Made by a program: the position numbers and the translations under genes | Shown: one piece after another, positions 49,348 to 58,160 of the stretch | Layout: each line of letters opens with the position of its first letter | Numbering within the stretch: the stretch's first letter is position 1 | The notes under the pieces: generated by a model | What the model was told of the DNA's origin: nothing | The model's input: only the letters and a program-made list of their open reading frames with translations | The model's database searches: none | DNA from: Eubacteriales bacterium | Lineage (GTDB): Bacteria > Bacillota > Clostridia > Oscillospirales > Butyricicoccaceae | Reading direction: 5' to 3' | Assembly (NCBI GenBank): GCA_030524205.1 | Contig: JAUNGZ010000003.1 | Span: forward strand, 25,818-89,817 | Length of the DNA stretch: 64,000 nucleotides

Positions 49348-50547
49348 GTGGCATTGAAACCGATTTCCAAAATCGCCGCGGGCGTGCATGCGTCGACCAC
49401 GCTTGCCATCGACTCGATGTTTAAGCAGATGCGGGCGGAGGGCAAGGACGTTGTCGGCTTCGGCGCGGGCGAGCCGGATTTCCCCACGCCCGAGCATATC
49501 AAGCAGGCCGGCATCGAAGCGATCGAGAACAACTATACGCGCTATACCCCGGCGGCCGGCCTGATGGAGCTGCGCGAGGCCGCCTGCTACCGGCTGAAAG
49601 CCGATTTTGGGCTGGATTACGCGCCGGGCCAGATCGTTGTGGCGTCCGGCGCCAAGCACTCGGTCTATATCACGCTGATGACGCTGTGCGACCCCGGCGA
49701 CGAGGTCGTGATCGCCGCGCCGTACTGGGTCAGCTATTCGGAAATGGTGCGGCAGGCGGGCGCGGCGCCCGTGATCGTGTCGGCGGGGGAGGAGCAGAGC
49801 TTCAAAATCACGCCCGCCCAGCTCGACGCCGCCATTACGGATAAAACCAAGGTGTTCATGCTCAACTCGCCCTGCAACCCGACCGGCATGGTCTATACGC
49901 GCGAGGAGCTTGCCGCGATTGCAGAGGTATGCTGCCGCCGCAACATTTACGTGATCGCGGACGAGATTTACTGCAATCTGGTGTACGACGATATCGAGTT
50001 CGTCTCGCTGGCGTCGCTCGGCGCGGATATCAAGGAACGCACCATCCTCGTCAACGGCGTGTCCAAGTCCTACGCGATGACCGGCTGGCGCATCGGCTAC
50101 ACCGCGTCGAACGCCGCACTGGCCAAGGTGATGGCCAATTACTTAAGCCATTCGACCTCGGCTCCCTCCACTGTTTCGCAGCACGCGGCCATCGTCGCCC
50201 TGCGCGGCCCGCAGGAGGATATGGAGGCCATGCGCAAGGCGTTTGAAACCCGCCGCGACCATCTGGTCGAGCGCATGAACCGGATCGCGGGCGTTTCCTG
50301 CATCAAGCCGCAGGGCGCGTTTTACGTGATGATGAACATGAAGCACTTCCTCGGCAAAACCATGTACGGTCAAACAATCGAGAGCGCAGAGGATTTCGCG
50401 CAGCTCTTTTTGGAGCGCGGCTTGGTCGCGACCGTGCCGTGCACCGCGTTCGCCGCGCCCGGCTTCGTCCGCTGGAGTTATGCAACTTCGCTCCAAGAGA
50501 TCGACAAGGGCCTCGACCGTTTGGAAGAGTTCATAAAAAACGCATAA
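49348..50547 (+). CDS. Class I PLP aminotransferase (aspartate aminotransferase-like)
   Basis: A 399-residue fold-type I aminotransferase. GAGEPDFPTPEHI, YTPAAGLMELREA, NSPCNPTGMVY, YVIADEIYCNLVY and the PLP-lysine block VNGVSKSYAMTGWRIGY, then APGFVRWSYATS with the carboxylate-binding Arg. Closest to aspartate/AspB-type enzymes by eye. GTG start at 49348 with AAGGGAG upstream; a GTG at 49339 is too near the ribosome site. Own promoter, monocistronic. Confidence 0.92.
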   Translation: MALKPISKIAAGVHASTTLAIDSMFKQMRAEGKDVVGFGAGEPDFPTPEHIKQAGIEAIENNYTRYTPAAGLMELREAACYRLKADFGLDYAPGQIVVASGAKHSVYITLMTLCDPGDEVVIAAPYWVSYSEMVRQAGAAPVIVSAGEEQSFKITPAQLDAAITDKTKVFMLNSPCNPTGMVYTREELAAIAEVCCRRNIYVIADEIYCNLVYDDIEFVSLASLGADIKERTILVNGVSKSYAMTGWRIGYTASNAALAKVMANYLSHSTSAPSTVSQHAAIVALRGPQEDMEAMRKAFETRRDHLVERMNRIAGVSCIKPQGAFYVMMNMKHFLGKTMYGQTIESAEDFAQLFLERGLVATVPCTAFAAPGFVRWSYATSLQEIDKGLDRLEEFIKNA

Positions 50548-50602
50548 AACCGTGTGAAACCTGCGTTTTTTCTTGAAAAAACACGAACATAGTGATAAAC
50601 TA

Positions 50603-50630
50603 AGAACGGACTGTTCAGGTCCGTTCTTTT
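50603..50630 (+). terminator. Hairpin-T4 element between the aminotransferase gene and purB
   Basis: AGAACGGAC (50603-50611), loop TGTTCAG, GTCCGTTCT (50619-50627), TTT. It acts plausibly as the aminotransferase terminator. It also begins almost exactly where the purB transcript should start (TTGAAA 50574-50579, N17, TAAACT 50597-50602). Confidence 0.65.
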
Positions 50631-50675
50631 GTGTTTCAGAGCAAAAATGAAGATAGATTTGAAAGGACGGTTGGC

Positions 50676-52106
50676 ATGACTAACGTATACGAAAGCCCGC
50701 TTTCTTCGCGCTACGCCTCAAAGGAGATGCTCTATGTGTTCTCCTCCGACATGAAGTTCTCGACGTGGCGCCGCCTGTGGGTTTCGCTGGCCAAAGCGGA
50801 AATGGCGCTCGGCCTGCCCATCACGCAGGAGCAGGTGGATGAGATGGAGGCGCACCTGACCGATATCGACTACGAAACGGCCAAGGCCCGCGAAAAGGAA
50901 GTCCGGCACGACGTAATGGCGCACGTCTACACCTTCGGCAAGGCCGCACCTAAGGCCGCCGGCATCATCCATCTGGGCGCGACGAGCGCCTACGTGGGCG
51001 ATAACACCGATATCATCCAGATCCGCGAGGGCCTGAAGCTGACCCGCCAGAAGCTGGCCGTCGTGCTGGACAAGCTGGCGCAGTTTGCGGACGCGCACAA
51101 GGCGCAGCCCACGCTGGGCTTCACGCATTTCCAGCCCGCGCAGCTCACCACCGTCGGCAAGCGCGCCACGCTGTGGATGAACGAACTGCTGATGGATCTT
51201 TCCGAGGTCGAATACCGCATTGAAAACCTGCGCATGCTGGGGTCAAAGGGTACGACCGGCACGCAGGCCTCCTTCATGGAGCTGTTCGACGGCGACGAGA
51301 ATAAGATCAAAGCGCTGGAAAAAAATATTGCGGAGGATTTCGGCTTCGCGGGGGTTGTGCCGGTATCCGGCCAGACCTACTCGCGCAAGATCGACGCGCA
51401 GACGCTGGCGACGCTGTCGGGCATCGCGCAGTCGGCCTCCAAATTTGCCACCGACCTGCGCCTGCTGCAGCACCTCAAGGAGCTGGAGGAGCCGTTTGAG
51501 GCGCACCAGATCGGCTCGTCGGCCATGCCGTACAAGCGCAACCCGATGAGAAGCGAGCGTATCTGCGCGCTTGCTCGCTATGTGATCACGGACAGCCTCA
51601 ATCCCGCCTTTACTTCGGCCACCCAGTGGTTCGAGCGCACGCTCGACGATTCGGCCAACAAGCGCATTTCGGTGCCCGAGGCCTTCCTAGCGGTCGACGC
51701 GATCTTGAATATCATGATCAACGTCGTGTCCGGCCTTGTCGTGTATCCCAAGGTCATCCACCAGCGCGTGATGAACGAGCTGCCCTTCATGGCGACCGAG
51801 AACATCATGATGAGCGCGGTCAAGCGCGGCGGCAACCGGCAGGAGCTGCACGAGCGTATCCGCGAGCATTCGATGGCCGCGGGCAAGCGCATTAAGGAAG
51901 AGGGACTGGACAACGACCTGATCGACCGCATCGCGGCCGACCCGATGTTCGGCATGACGCGCGAGGAGATCGAACGCGAGCTTGACCCGAAGAACTATAT
52001 CGGACGCTGCCCCTCGCAGGTGGACGAATTCCTGAGCGAGTGCGTCCGTCCGGCCATCGCCCCCTATCTCGGCGGCGAGGAAATCCGCGTGGAAATCAAT
52101 CTGTAA
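50676..52106 (+). CDS. purB: Adenylosuccinate lyase
   Basis: A 476-residue fumarase-superfamily enzyme acting twice in purine synthesis. YESPLSSRYAS start, RHDVMAHVYTFG, HLGATSAYVGDNTD, and the signature loop GSSAMPYKRNPMRSE with catalytic Ser. Length is typical of the PurB2-type. AAAGGACGG precedes the ATG at 50676; the in-frame ATG at 50631 lies in the hairpin tail. Confidence 0.95.
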   Translation: MTNVYESPLSSRYASKEMLYVFSSDMKFSTWRRLWVSLAKAEMALGLPITQEQVDEMEAHLTDIDYETAKAREKEVRHDVMAHVYTFGKAAPKAAGIIHLGATSAYVGDNTDIIQIREGLKLTRQKLAVVLDKLAQFADAHKAQPTLGFTHFQPAQLTTVGKRATLWMNELLMDLSEVEYRIENLRMLGSKGTTGTQASFMELFDGDENKIKALEKNIAEDFGFAGVVPVSGQTYSRKIDAQTLATLSGIAQSASKFATDLRLLQHLKELEEPFEAHQIGSSAMPYKRNPMRSERICALARYVITDSLNPAFTSATQWFERTLDDSANKRISVPEAFLAVDAILNIMINVVSGLVVYPKVIHQRVMNELPFMATENIMMSAVKRGGNRQELHERIREHSMAAGKRIKEEGLDNDLIDRIAADPMFGMTREEIERELDPKNYIGRCPSQVDEFLSECVRPAIAPYLGGEEIRVEINL

Positions 52107-52116
52107 AGCTGCAATC

Positions 52117-52172
52117 GGCCATCCTGTGCGCAGGGGCACCCCCCTCGTTTTGTCCGCACAGGATGCCGTTTT
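52117..52172 (+). terminator. Terminator after purB
   Basis: CATCCTGTGCG (52120-52130) pairs with CGCACAGGATG (52155-52165), enclosing a small GGGG-CAC-CCCC hairpin, followed by CCGTTTT. Confidence 0.8.
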
Positions 52173-52189
52173 GCGCGTTTCGACGGTTA

Positions 52190-52218
52190 TTGACTTTCCA
52201 AGCGATTGGCAGTATACT
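52190..52218 (+). promoter_or_regulatory. secDF promoter
   Basis: TTGACT (52190-52195), 17-bp spacer, TATACT (52213-52218). Confidence 0.8.
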
Positions 52219-52257
52219 AACTAAGTTGTGTTATAAAACAAAGGAGGCTGTAAAACA

Positions 52258-53544
52258 TTGAAAAAGAGTGTGATTTCCTTCATCGCAGTCATGCTCGTGA
52301 TCGCCATTTTGGCAACCTTCGCGGTAATGGGACTTACCGTAGCGGGTCACACGATCATTCCTGCGGTGAGCGATACCGAGAACGGCATCCGTCTCGGGCT
52401 TGATCTGGTGGGCGGTTCCCGTATCGTCTACGAGGCGGAGCTGCCGAGCGGGTACGACATGGGGAATCTGTCGAAGGATATGGAAACGGCGCAGCAGATG
52501 ATCCGCAAGCGCCTGACCAACAAGCAGTTTACCGAGGCGACGGTCGCGCTGTCGGGCGACAACCGCATCACGGTTGAAATCCCGCAGATCACCAACCCTG
52601 AAGAGGCGGTGCAGACGCTGGGCACGACCGCGCAGCTCACCTTCCAAGACCTCGACGGCAAGGAGTGGCTGGTCGGCACCGACATCAAGCGGGCGACCGC
52701 GATGTACGGTAAGTACAGCCCGAACCAGCTGACCGACGAGCACTATATCCAGATCGAGTTCACCGACGAGGGCACGCAGAAGTTCTCCGAGGCGACCGCG
52801 TCGATCGCGGCGCGCTCGGGGGATAACACGAATTACCTTGCCATCGTCATGGACGGCGAGGCGATTTCGATGCCGCGCGTTTCGGAGCAGCTCACGCAGA
52901 ATACCTGCGTCATTTCGGGCGGCGACTTCACCAGCGAAAGCGCCACGGAGCTGGCCGATCTGATCAACGTCGGTCAGATGCCGTTTTCGCTCAAGCAGGT
53001 CGAGCTGCGCTCGGTCGGTCCGCAGCTCGGCGCGAACGCGATGCGCACCTCGCTGCTCGCGGGCGCGATCGGCATTGCGCTGGTCTGCCTGTTCATGCTG
53101 ATCATGTACCGCATTCCGGGCCTTGTCGCCTGCCTTGCGCTCGGCTTCTACATCGTGATTGAAGCCGTTGTGTTCAGCGTCATCCGCGTCAACCTGTCTC
53201 TGCCGGGTATCGCGGGTATCATTCTGTCGATCGGCATGGCGGTGGACGCCAACGTCATTATCTTCGAGCGCATCAAAGAAGAACTGCGCGCGGGCAAGAC
53301 GGTCAAGAGCGCGATCGACTCCGGTTTCAAGCGCGCGTTTGCAGCCATCCTTGATTCCAATATCACCACCCTGATTGCCGCCGGCGTGCTGTTCTGGATG
53401 GGCACGGGCACGATCGTCGGCTTTGCGACCACGCTGGGTCTGGGCGTTATTATTTCGATGTTCACCGCGCTGACCGTCACGCATTTCCTGCTCAACCGCA
53501 TGGTTGACTTCCACATCCGCAGCCCCAAGGCGTACGGCGCTTAA
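52258..53544 (+). CDS. secD: Protein translocase subunit SecD
   Basis: A 428-residue RND-type Sec accessory protein. TM1 ~7-27; P1 domain with GLDLVGGSRIVYEA and TVEIPQI; then five membrane segments in the C-terminal half with the conserved AMAVDANVIIFERIKEEL and ILDSNITTLIAAGVLF. It starts at TTG with AAAGGAGG upstream. It uses the proton gradient to pull secreted proteins outward with SecF. Confidence 0.95.
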   Translation: MKKSVISFIAVMLVIAILATFAVMGLTVAGHTIIPAVSDTENGIRLGLDLVGGSRIVYEAELPSGYDMGNLSKDMETAQQMIRKRLTNKQFTEATVALSGDNRITVEIPQITNPEEAVQTLGTTAQLTFQDLDGKEWLVGTDIKRATAMYGKYSPNQLTDEHYIQIEFTDEGTQKFSEATASIAARSGDNTNYLAIVMDGEAISMPRVSEQLTQNTCVISGGDFTSESATELADLINVGQMPFSLKQVELRSVGPQLGANAMRTSLLAGAIGIALVCLFMLIMYRIPGLVACLALGFYIVIEAVVFSVIRVNLSLPGIAGIILSIGMAVDANVIIFERIKEELRAGKTVKSAIDSGFKRAFAAILDSNITTLIAAGVLFWMGTGTIVGFATTLGLGVIISMFTALTVTHFLLNRMVDFHIRSPKAYGA

Positions 53545-53561
53545 GAAAGGAGGAGATAGAA

Positions 53562-54470
53562 ATGAAACCCAAGTTTCCCATTCTGAAGAATTTCAAAATT
53601 TTTGGCATTATCTCCATCCTGCTGTGCGCGACCGGTATCGTGTCGCTGCTGGCGCTGCCGTTCGGTCAAAACTTCTTCAATCTGAGCATTGATTTTGCCG
53701 GCGGCACCGAGATGGAGTTCGACCTGCACCAGCAGGTCACGCAGGAGATCCAGACCGAGGTCGGCGAGCTGTTTAAGGACGCTACGGACGCGACAGCGTC
53801 CGTCACCTCCTCGGGCGATAAGAACGAGCAGGTGCTGATCCGTTCGACCTCGATCGACTCGGAAAAGCGCGCGGCCGTAATCGAGAAAATGGTGGAAAAG
53901 TACAGCCTCGATGAGGATAAGGACCTGTTCAACAACAACGACGTCAGCCCGTCGGTCGGCAGCGACTTGCAGCGCGCGGCTTTCCTGTGCGCCATCGTCG
54001 CCATCGTGCTGATGCTGATCTATATTTCGGTTCGTTTCGAGCTGACCAGCGGCCTCGCGGCGGTCTGCTGCCTGATCCATGACCTGATGATCATGCTGAG
54101 CGTCTACGTGTGGTTCCAGATCCCGCTGGACACCGGCTTTATCGCCGCGGCGCTGACCATCCTCGGCTATTCGATCAACGCGTCGATCATCGTGTTCGAC
54201 CGCATCCGCGAAAACCTGCGCACCGCGCGCAAGGAGCCGTTTGAGGAGGTCTCCGAGCGCAGCGTATGGCAGACCATGGGCCGAACCATCAACACCACGC
54301 TGACCACGCTGTTCACCGTCGGCATGATCTTCATTCTGGGCGTTCCGTCGCTCAAGCAGTTCACGCTGCCGCTGATCGTCGGTATTCTGGCGGGCGCTTG
54401 GTCGTCGATCTTCCTGTCGGCCAGCTTCTGGGCGTTCTTCCGCAAGCATTTTCGGAAGAAGAAAATCTAA
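53562..54470 (+). CDS. secF: Protein translocase subunit SecF
   Basis: A 302-residue partner of SecD. TM1 ~12-30; SIDFAGGTEMEFDL; five C-terminal membrane segments with GYSINASIIVFDRIRENLR and TINTTLTTLFTVGMIFILG. AAAGGAGG upstream, 17 bp after secD. Separate secD and secF genes are usual in Clostridia. Confidence 0.95.
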   Translation: MKPKFPILKNFKIFGIISILLCATGIVSLLALPFGQNFFNLSIDFAGGTEMEFDLHQQVTQEIQTEVGELFKDATDATASVTSSGDKNEQVLIRSTSIDSEKRAAVIEKMVEKYSLDEDKDLFNNNDVSPSVGSDLQRAAFLCAIVAIVLMLIYISVRFELTSGLAAVCCLIHDLMIMLSVYVWFQIPLDTGFIAAALTILGYSINASIIVFDRIRENLRTARKEPFEEVSERSVWQTMGRTINTTLTTLFTVGMIFILGVPSLKQFTLPLIVGILAGAWSSIFLSASFWAFFRKHFRKKKI

Positions 54471-54625
54471 AGAAATTCGATTGAAACCACGCTTTCAATC
54501 GAGGTTCCGTGCGAAATGACCGCGGAAACGAGCGCGGTCATTTCCACGGTTTGTATCGCAAAACGGGGCGGAGCTCCGTTTTGCGATGCAACTCACAGAG
54601 TTGCTGATAAAATAGCGCCTGCGGC
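54471..54625 (+). repeat. Hairpin array D after secF
   Basis: Stem TCGATTGAAA/TTTCAATCGA with loop CCACGC starts 8 nt after the stop. Then GAAATGACCGC/GCGGTCATTTC (inside CCGTG/CACGG), ATCGCAAAACG/CGTTTTGCGAT, GCAACTC/GAGTTGC and a short GCGCC/GGCGC. The connectors after stem 1 are diverged from arrays B, C and E. The stretch 54626-54708 is GC-rich with a ribosome site for the next gene only. Confidence 0.65.
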
Positions 54626-54708
54626 GCGGGGACGCGCGCGGGAGCGGTATGAACGGGGATGCCTTGGGGTATCCTCGTTTGTGCATTTGTGAGAGGAGGA
54701 GGGCTTGG

Positions 54709-55500
54709 ATGCGTTTGGGGATTTCCACGGCGTGCTTTTATCCGCAGCCGGTGGAGGAGATTCTGCCCGTGCTCGCCGGCTTGGGCGTGCATGCGATTGA
54801 GATATTCTTCAACACCGAGAGCGAGTTTTCGCCGCGGTTTTATGAGCAGCTCGGCGCAGAAGCGCGCGGGCTTGGGCTTGACGTGGTGTCCGTCCATCCC
54901 TATACCTCGCTGATGGAGGGGCTGCTGCTCTTTTCCGATTACAAGCGCCGCACCGAGGATGGGCTGATGCAGTACCAGCGCTATTTCGAGTGCGCGGCCG
55001 CGCTTGGCGCGCGGTTTTTGACCTTCCACGGCGAGCGCGATATGGGCCGCGCGGACGACCCCGCCCGCTGGGAGCGCAAGTGCGGCGTGTACCGCCGGCT
55101 GTGCGGGCTGGCCTCGTCCTGCGGGGTAACGCTGGCGCAGGAAAACGTCGCTTGGTGCCGCTCGCGCGACCCGAAATTCCTGCGCGCGCTGTACGAGGCT
55201 GTGCCCGAGCTGCGTTACACGCTCGATATCAAGCAGGCAAACCGCGCGGGGCAGGATTGGCGCGCGTTTATCGACGCGGTCGGCGGCCGCTTGGTCAATA
55301 TCCACATCAACGATTTTTCAGCCGAGCAGAGCTGCCTGCTGCCCGGCGCGGGCTCGATGGATTACGCCGACTTTTTCTCGCGTCTGCGCGGGGTCGGGTA
55401 TGACGGGCACACACTGATCGAGGTATACCGCTCGAACTTTGGAGAACCCGCCGAAATGGAGCGCGCGCTGCGCGTGCTGTCGCGTTTTGCGTCGGTATGA
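54709..55500 (+). CDS. Sugar-phosphate isomerase/epimerase-like TIM barrel (AP-endonuclease 2 fold)
   Basis: A 263-residue protein: MRLGISTACFYPQPVEEILPVLAGLGVHAIEIFFN, VVSVHPYTSLMEG, FLTFHGERDMG, VTLAQENVAW, LRYTLDIKQANRAG and NIHINDFSAEQSC give the metal-binding Glu/Asp/His pattern of the xylose isomerase-like barrel. Substrate unknown. GAGGAGGAGG precedes the ATG at 54709; the in-frame ATG at 54649 has no ribosome site. Confidence 0.82.
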   Translation: MRLGISTACFYPQPVEEILPVLAGLGVHAIEIFFNTESEFSPRFYEQLGAEARGLGLDVVSVHPYTSLMEGLLLFSDYKRRTEDGLMQYQRYFECAAALGARFLTFHGERDMGRADDPARWERKCGVYRRLCGLASSCGVTLAQENVAWCRSRDPKFLRALYEAVPELRYTLDIKQANRAGQDWRAFIDAVGGRLVNIHINDFSAEQSCLLPGAGSMDYADFFSRLRGVGYDGHTLIEVYRSNFGEPAEMERALRVLSRFASV

Positions 55501-55522
55501 CCGGGCATTTTAACCGCGGCGG

Positions 55523-55598
55523 TTGACTTTGCCGCACAAGCAATGGTATAATAACCGCAAACGGTTATTATACAAATTATTCAAACAAATTATACCAT
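55523..55598 (+). promoter_or_regulatory. Promoter covered by a perfect 12-bp palindrome
   Basis: TTGACT (55523-55528), N18, TATAAT (55547-55552). GTATAATAACCG (55546-55557) pairs perfectly with CGGTTATTATAC (55562-55573), and ATGGTATAAT (55543-55552) is also complementary to ATTATACCAT (55589-55598). It could be an operator or an overlapping RNA hairpin. Confidence 0.5.
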
Positions 55599-55624
55599 CA
55601 GCGGCGTTTAATGTGTGCCGGCTG

Positions 55625-55653
55625 TTTCAATTTAGCGGCCGCTGTGGTATAAT
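55625..55653 (+). promoter_or_regulatory. nrdR-proximal promoter
   Basis: TTTCAA (55625-55630), 17-bp spacer, TATAAT (55648-55653). The string GGTATAATAAC is shared with the upstream palindromic promoter. Confidence 0.6.
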
Positions 55654-55698
55654 AACAGAAAACAATTCACATTTTATAGAATTGCGAGGGTGAAGCCG

Positions 55699-56154
55699 AT
55701 GAAATGTCCGTTTTGCGGCTATGAGGACAGCAAGGTCGTCGACTCCCGGCCGACTGACGAGGGGACAAGCATCCGCCGCCGGCGCGAGTGCCTGAAGTGC
55801 TTGAAGCGTTTTACCACCTACGAAACGGTCGAGCGCATGCCGCTGATGCTGATCAAACGGGACGGCACCCGGCAGGCCTATGACCGCCAGAAGCTGCTGA
55901 ACGGCCTGATGAAGGCCTGCGAAAAGCGGCCGGTGTCGCTGATGCAGCTTGAGCAGATCGTCGATAACGTCGAGCAGCGCGTGTTCGGCACGCTGGAAAG
56001 CGAAGTGTCGAGCAAGGTCATCGGCGAGCTGGTGATGGAGCAGCTTCGCGGGGTCGACGAGGTCGCCTATGTGCGCTTTGCCTCGGTTTACCGCCAGTTC
56101 AAGGATATCAACACCTTTATGGAGGAGCTTAACACCCTCATTAAGGATAAATAA
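55699..56154 (+). CDS. nrdR: Transcriptional repressor NrdR
   Basis: A 151-residue repressor of ribonucleotide reductase genes. Zinc ribbon C3, C6, C31, C34 ([16 protein letters not shown] ... CLKCLKRF) followed by an ATP-cone ([22 protein letters not shown]) that senses ATP/dATP. The ATG at 55699 gives the canonical MKCPFCG; a GTG at 55690 is possible but less likely. No nrd gene is in the window. Confidence 0.95.
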   Translation: MKCPFCGYEDSKVVDSRPTDEGTSIRRRRECLKCLKRFTTYETVERMPLMLIKRDGTRQAYDRQKLLNGLMKACEKRPVSLMQLEQIVDNVEQRVFGTLESEVSSKVIGELVMEQLRGVDEVAYVRFASVYRQFKDINTFMEELNTLIKDK

Positions 56155-56162
56155 AAAAACCT

Positions 56163-56191
56163 TGACAAACCGCTCGCGTTAGACTACACTA
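56163..56191 (+). promoter_or_regulatory. metNIQ promoter
   Basis: TTGACA (56163-56168), 17-bp spacer, TACACT (56186-56191). It gives a leader of about 235 nt before metN. Confidence 0.65.
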
Positions 56192-56244
56192 GTACCACAG
56201 ATGAGATACTCTATTAAAAACGTAGGAAAAGGAGGAGAACCGAC

Positions 56245-56319
56245 ATGACCATCATGCGAATGTACATGTGCGATATGTGCGGTTTTGCTCGTTTTGCTGC
56301 GGCGTGGGGACGAATGTGA
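56245..56319 (+). CDS. Met/Cys-rich leader peptide upstream of metN
   Basis: A 24-codon open frame with a strong ribosome site (AAAGGAGGAG, 8 nt upstream of ATG). The peptide reads MTIMRMYMCDMCGFARFAAA followed by WGRM: six Met and two Cys, with five Met in the first eleven codons. It stops ~65 nt before a rho-independent terminator that itself precedes metN. Position and composition fit a leader peptide whose translation senses Met (or Cys) supply. It is too short for homology, so this rests on arrangement. Confidence 0.6.
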   Translation: MTIMRMYMCDMCGFARFAAAWGRM

Positions 56320-56382
56320 TCCCATGCGGTTTTGCGCGGGCCGTTTTTGGTGCGGCTTTGCGCGGATAGACAGGAAAAACGG

Positions 56383-56416
56383 GCGGAAAGCAGACGATGC
56401 TTTCCGCTTTTATTTT
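56383..56416 (+). terminator. Leader terminator (attenuator) before metN
   Basis: GCGGAAAGCA (56383-56392), loop GACGA, TGCTTTCCGC (56398-56407), then TTTTATTTT. A further stem CCGTTTTT (56341-56348) / AAAAACGG (56375-56382) abuts it. I could not resolve a clear mutually exclusive antiterminator by eye. Confidence 0.75.
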
Positions 56417-56435
56417 GAACAAGGGGGAAGGAAGT

Positions 56436-57455
56436 TTGGAGCAGGATGTTATCGTTCGCATTCGCGGCCTGAATAAGACGTTCCGCGGCAAAGCGGGAAC
56501 GGTGGTCGCACTGGACGGGATCGACCTCGACATTATGCGGGGCGAGATGTTCGGCATCATCGGGCTGTCGGGCGCGGGCAAATCGACGCTTGTGCGCTGT
56601 ATCAACTTTTTGGAAAAGCCGACCGAAGGGACGGTCGAGGTGGACGGGCAGGAGCTTGGCAGGCTGTCCAAGGGCGAGCTGCTCGCGGCGCGCCGCCGCA
56701 TGGGCATGATCTTCCAGCAGTTCAACCTGCTGCAGCAGCGCACGGCGCTGGAAAATATCTGTTTTCCGCTTGAGATCGCGGGAATGAAAAAAGCAGAGGC
56801 GGTAAAGCGGGCGCGGGAGCTGCTCGAAATCGTCGGCCTGACCGACCGGTCGGACGCGTACCCGTCGCAGATGTCGGGCGGCCAGCAGCAGCGCGTGGCG
56901 ATCGCGCGCGCGCTCGCCACCAACCCGAGCATCCTGCTGTGCGACGAGGCGACCTCGGCGCTCGACCCGACGACGACGCGCTCCATCCTGTCGCTGCTCA
57001 AGGAGATCAACCGAACGCTCGGCATCACGGTTATCATCATCACCCACGAGATGGCGGTGATTGAGGAGGTCTGCCAGCGCGTGGCGATTATCGACGCGAG
57101 CCATATTGCCGAAATCGGCGCGGTGGACGAGGTGTTCACGCGGCCCAAATCCGCGATGGCCAAGCAGCTCATTTATCCGGACGGCGAGCGCAGCCGGCTC
57201 GCCACCGGCAAGCGGTACTGCCGCATCGTGTTCGACGGTAATTCGTCGTTCGAGCCGGTCGTGTCTAATATGGTGCTTGAGTGCAAGGCGCCGGTCAACA
57301 TCATGTTTGCCGACACAAAGGATGTGGGCGGCAAGGCCTACGGCCAGATGATTTTGCAGCTTCCCGAGGACGAGCGCGCGGCAAAGCGCGCGCTGACGTA
57401 CCTCGAAACCCAAAACGTACACGTAGAGGAGGGGGACGCGCATGCTTTCACCTGA
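56436..57455 (+). CDS. metN: Methionine ABC transporter ATP-binding protein
   Basis: A 339-residue ABC ATPase. Walker A GLSGAGKST, signature MSGGQQQRVAIARALA, Walker B ILLCDEATSALD, H-loop THEM, then a C-terminal ligand-sensing NIL domain (~265-339) with GKRYCRIVFDGNS, as in MetN where it binds Met for transinhibition. The TTG at 56436 has AGGGGGAAGGAAG upstream; the in-frame ATG at 56397 lies inside the terminator stem. It overlaps metI by 14 bp. Confidence 0.92.
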   Translation: MEQDVIVRIRGLNKTFRGKAGTVVALDGIDLDIMRGEMFGIIGLSGAGKSTLVRCINFLEKPTEGTVEVDGQELGRLSKGELLAARRRMGMIFQQFNLLQQRTALENICFPLEIAGMKKAEAVKRARELLEIVGLTDRSDAYPSQMSGGQQQRVAIARALATNPSILLCDEATSALDPTTTRSILSLLKEINRTLGITVIIITHEMAVIEEVCQRVAIIDASHIAEIGAVDEVFTRPKSAMAKQLIYPDGERSRLATGKRYCRIVFDGNSSFEPVVSNMVLECKAPVNIMFADTKDVGGKAYGQMILQLPEDERAAKRALTYLETQNVHVEEGDAHAFT

Positions 57456-58104
57456 ATTATGGGCGCTGATGGGGCGCAGCCTGCTGGAAACGCTTTATAT
57501 GGTGATCGTTTCCACCATTTTTTCGTATGTGTTCGGCCTTCCGATCGGGCTTGCGCTTGTCGCGACCGACCGGGACGGCATCCGGCCGATGCCCGTGTTC
57601 AATAAAGTGCTGGGCTTTGTGGTTAACATCCTGCGCTCTGTGCCGTTTTTGATTTTGGCGGTTTCGATCATCCCGTTCACCCGCTTTGTCGTCGGTACGT
57701 CGATCGGGACGACGGCGACCATCGTGCCGCTGGTCGTTTCGGCCGCGCCCTATATCGCGCGCATGGTCGAATCCTCGATCAAGGAGGTCGGCTTCGGTGT
57801 GATCGAGGCCGCGCAGTCGATGGGCGCTTCTCCGTGGCAGATCGTCACCAAGGTGCTGGTGCCCGAGGCCAAGCCCTCGCTGCTGGTCGGCGCGGCGATT
57901 TCGGTTGTCACCATTTTGGGCTATTCCGCGATGGCCGGCTTTATCGGCGGCGGCGGACTGGGCACGGTCGCCGTCAACTACGGCTATAACCGCTATAACT
58001 TCGAGGTCATGATGGTCGCGGTCGTCATCATCGTGATTCTGGTGCAGGTTTTGCAGGAGGCCGGGCTTTTCATCGCCCGCAAGCTCGATAAGCGGAACCG
58101 TTAA
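57442..58104 (+). CDS. metI: Methionine ABC transporter permease
   Basis: A 220-residue permease with five membrane segments (~17-38, 52-78, 85-105, 145-170, 190-210). The EAA loop reads EAAQSMGASPWQIVTKVLVPEA, and the C-terminal GFIGGGGLGTVAVNYGYNRYN is typical of MetI. After the stop, the palindrome TATCATTTATAAATGATA lies before metQ. Confidence 0.93.
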   Translation: MLSPELWALMGRSLLETLYMVIVSTIFSYVFGLPIGLALVATDRDGIRPMPVFNKVLGFVVNILRSVPFLILAVSIIPFTRFVVGTSIGTTATIVPLVVSAAPYIARMVESSIKEVGFGVIEAAQSMGASPWQIVTKVLVPEAKPSLLVGAAISVVTILGYSAMAGFIGGGGLGTVAVNYGYNRYNFEVMMVAVVIIVILVQVLQEAGLFIARKLDKRNR

Positions 58105-58160
58105 TTTTGTTATCATTTATAAATGATAGAGTTTTATCAGAAGAAGGAGAGTGTATTCCC

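Noticed and set aside
56192-56435. SAM-I riboswitch or T-box ahead of metN
   Set aside because: No SAM-I core motifs and no T-box sequence (TGGNACCGCG) are visible; the leader is explained by a small open frame and a terminator.
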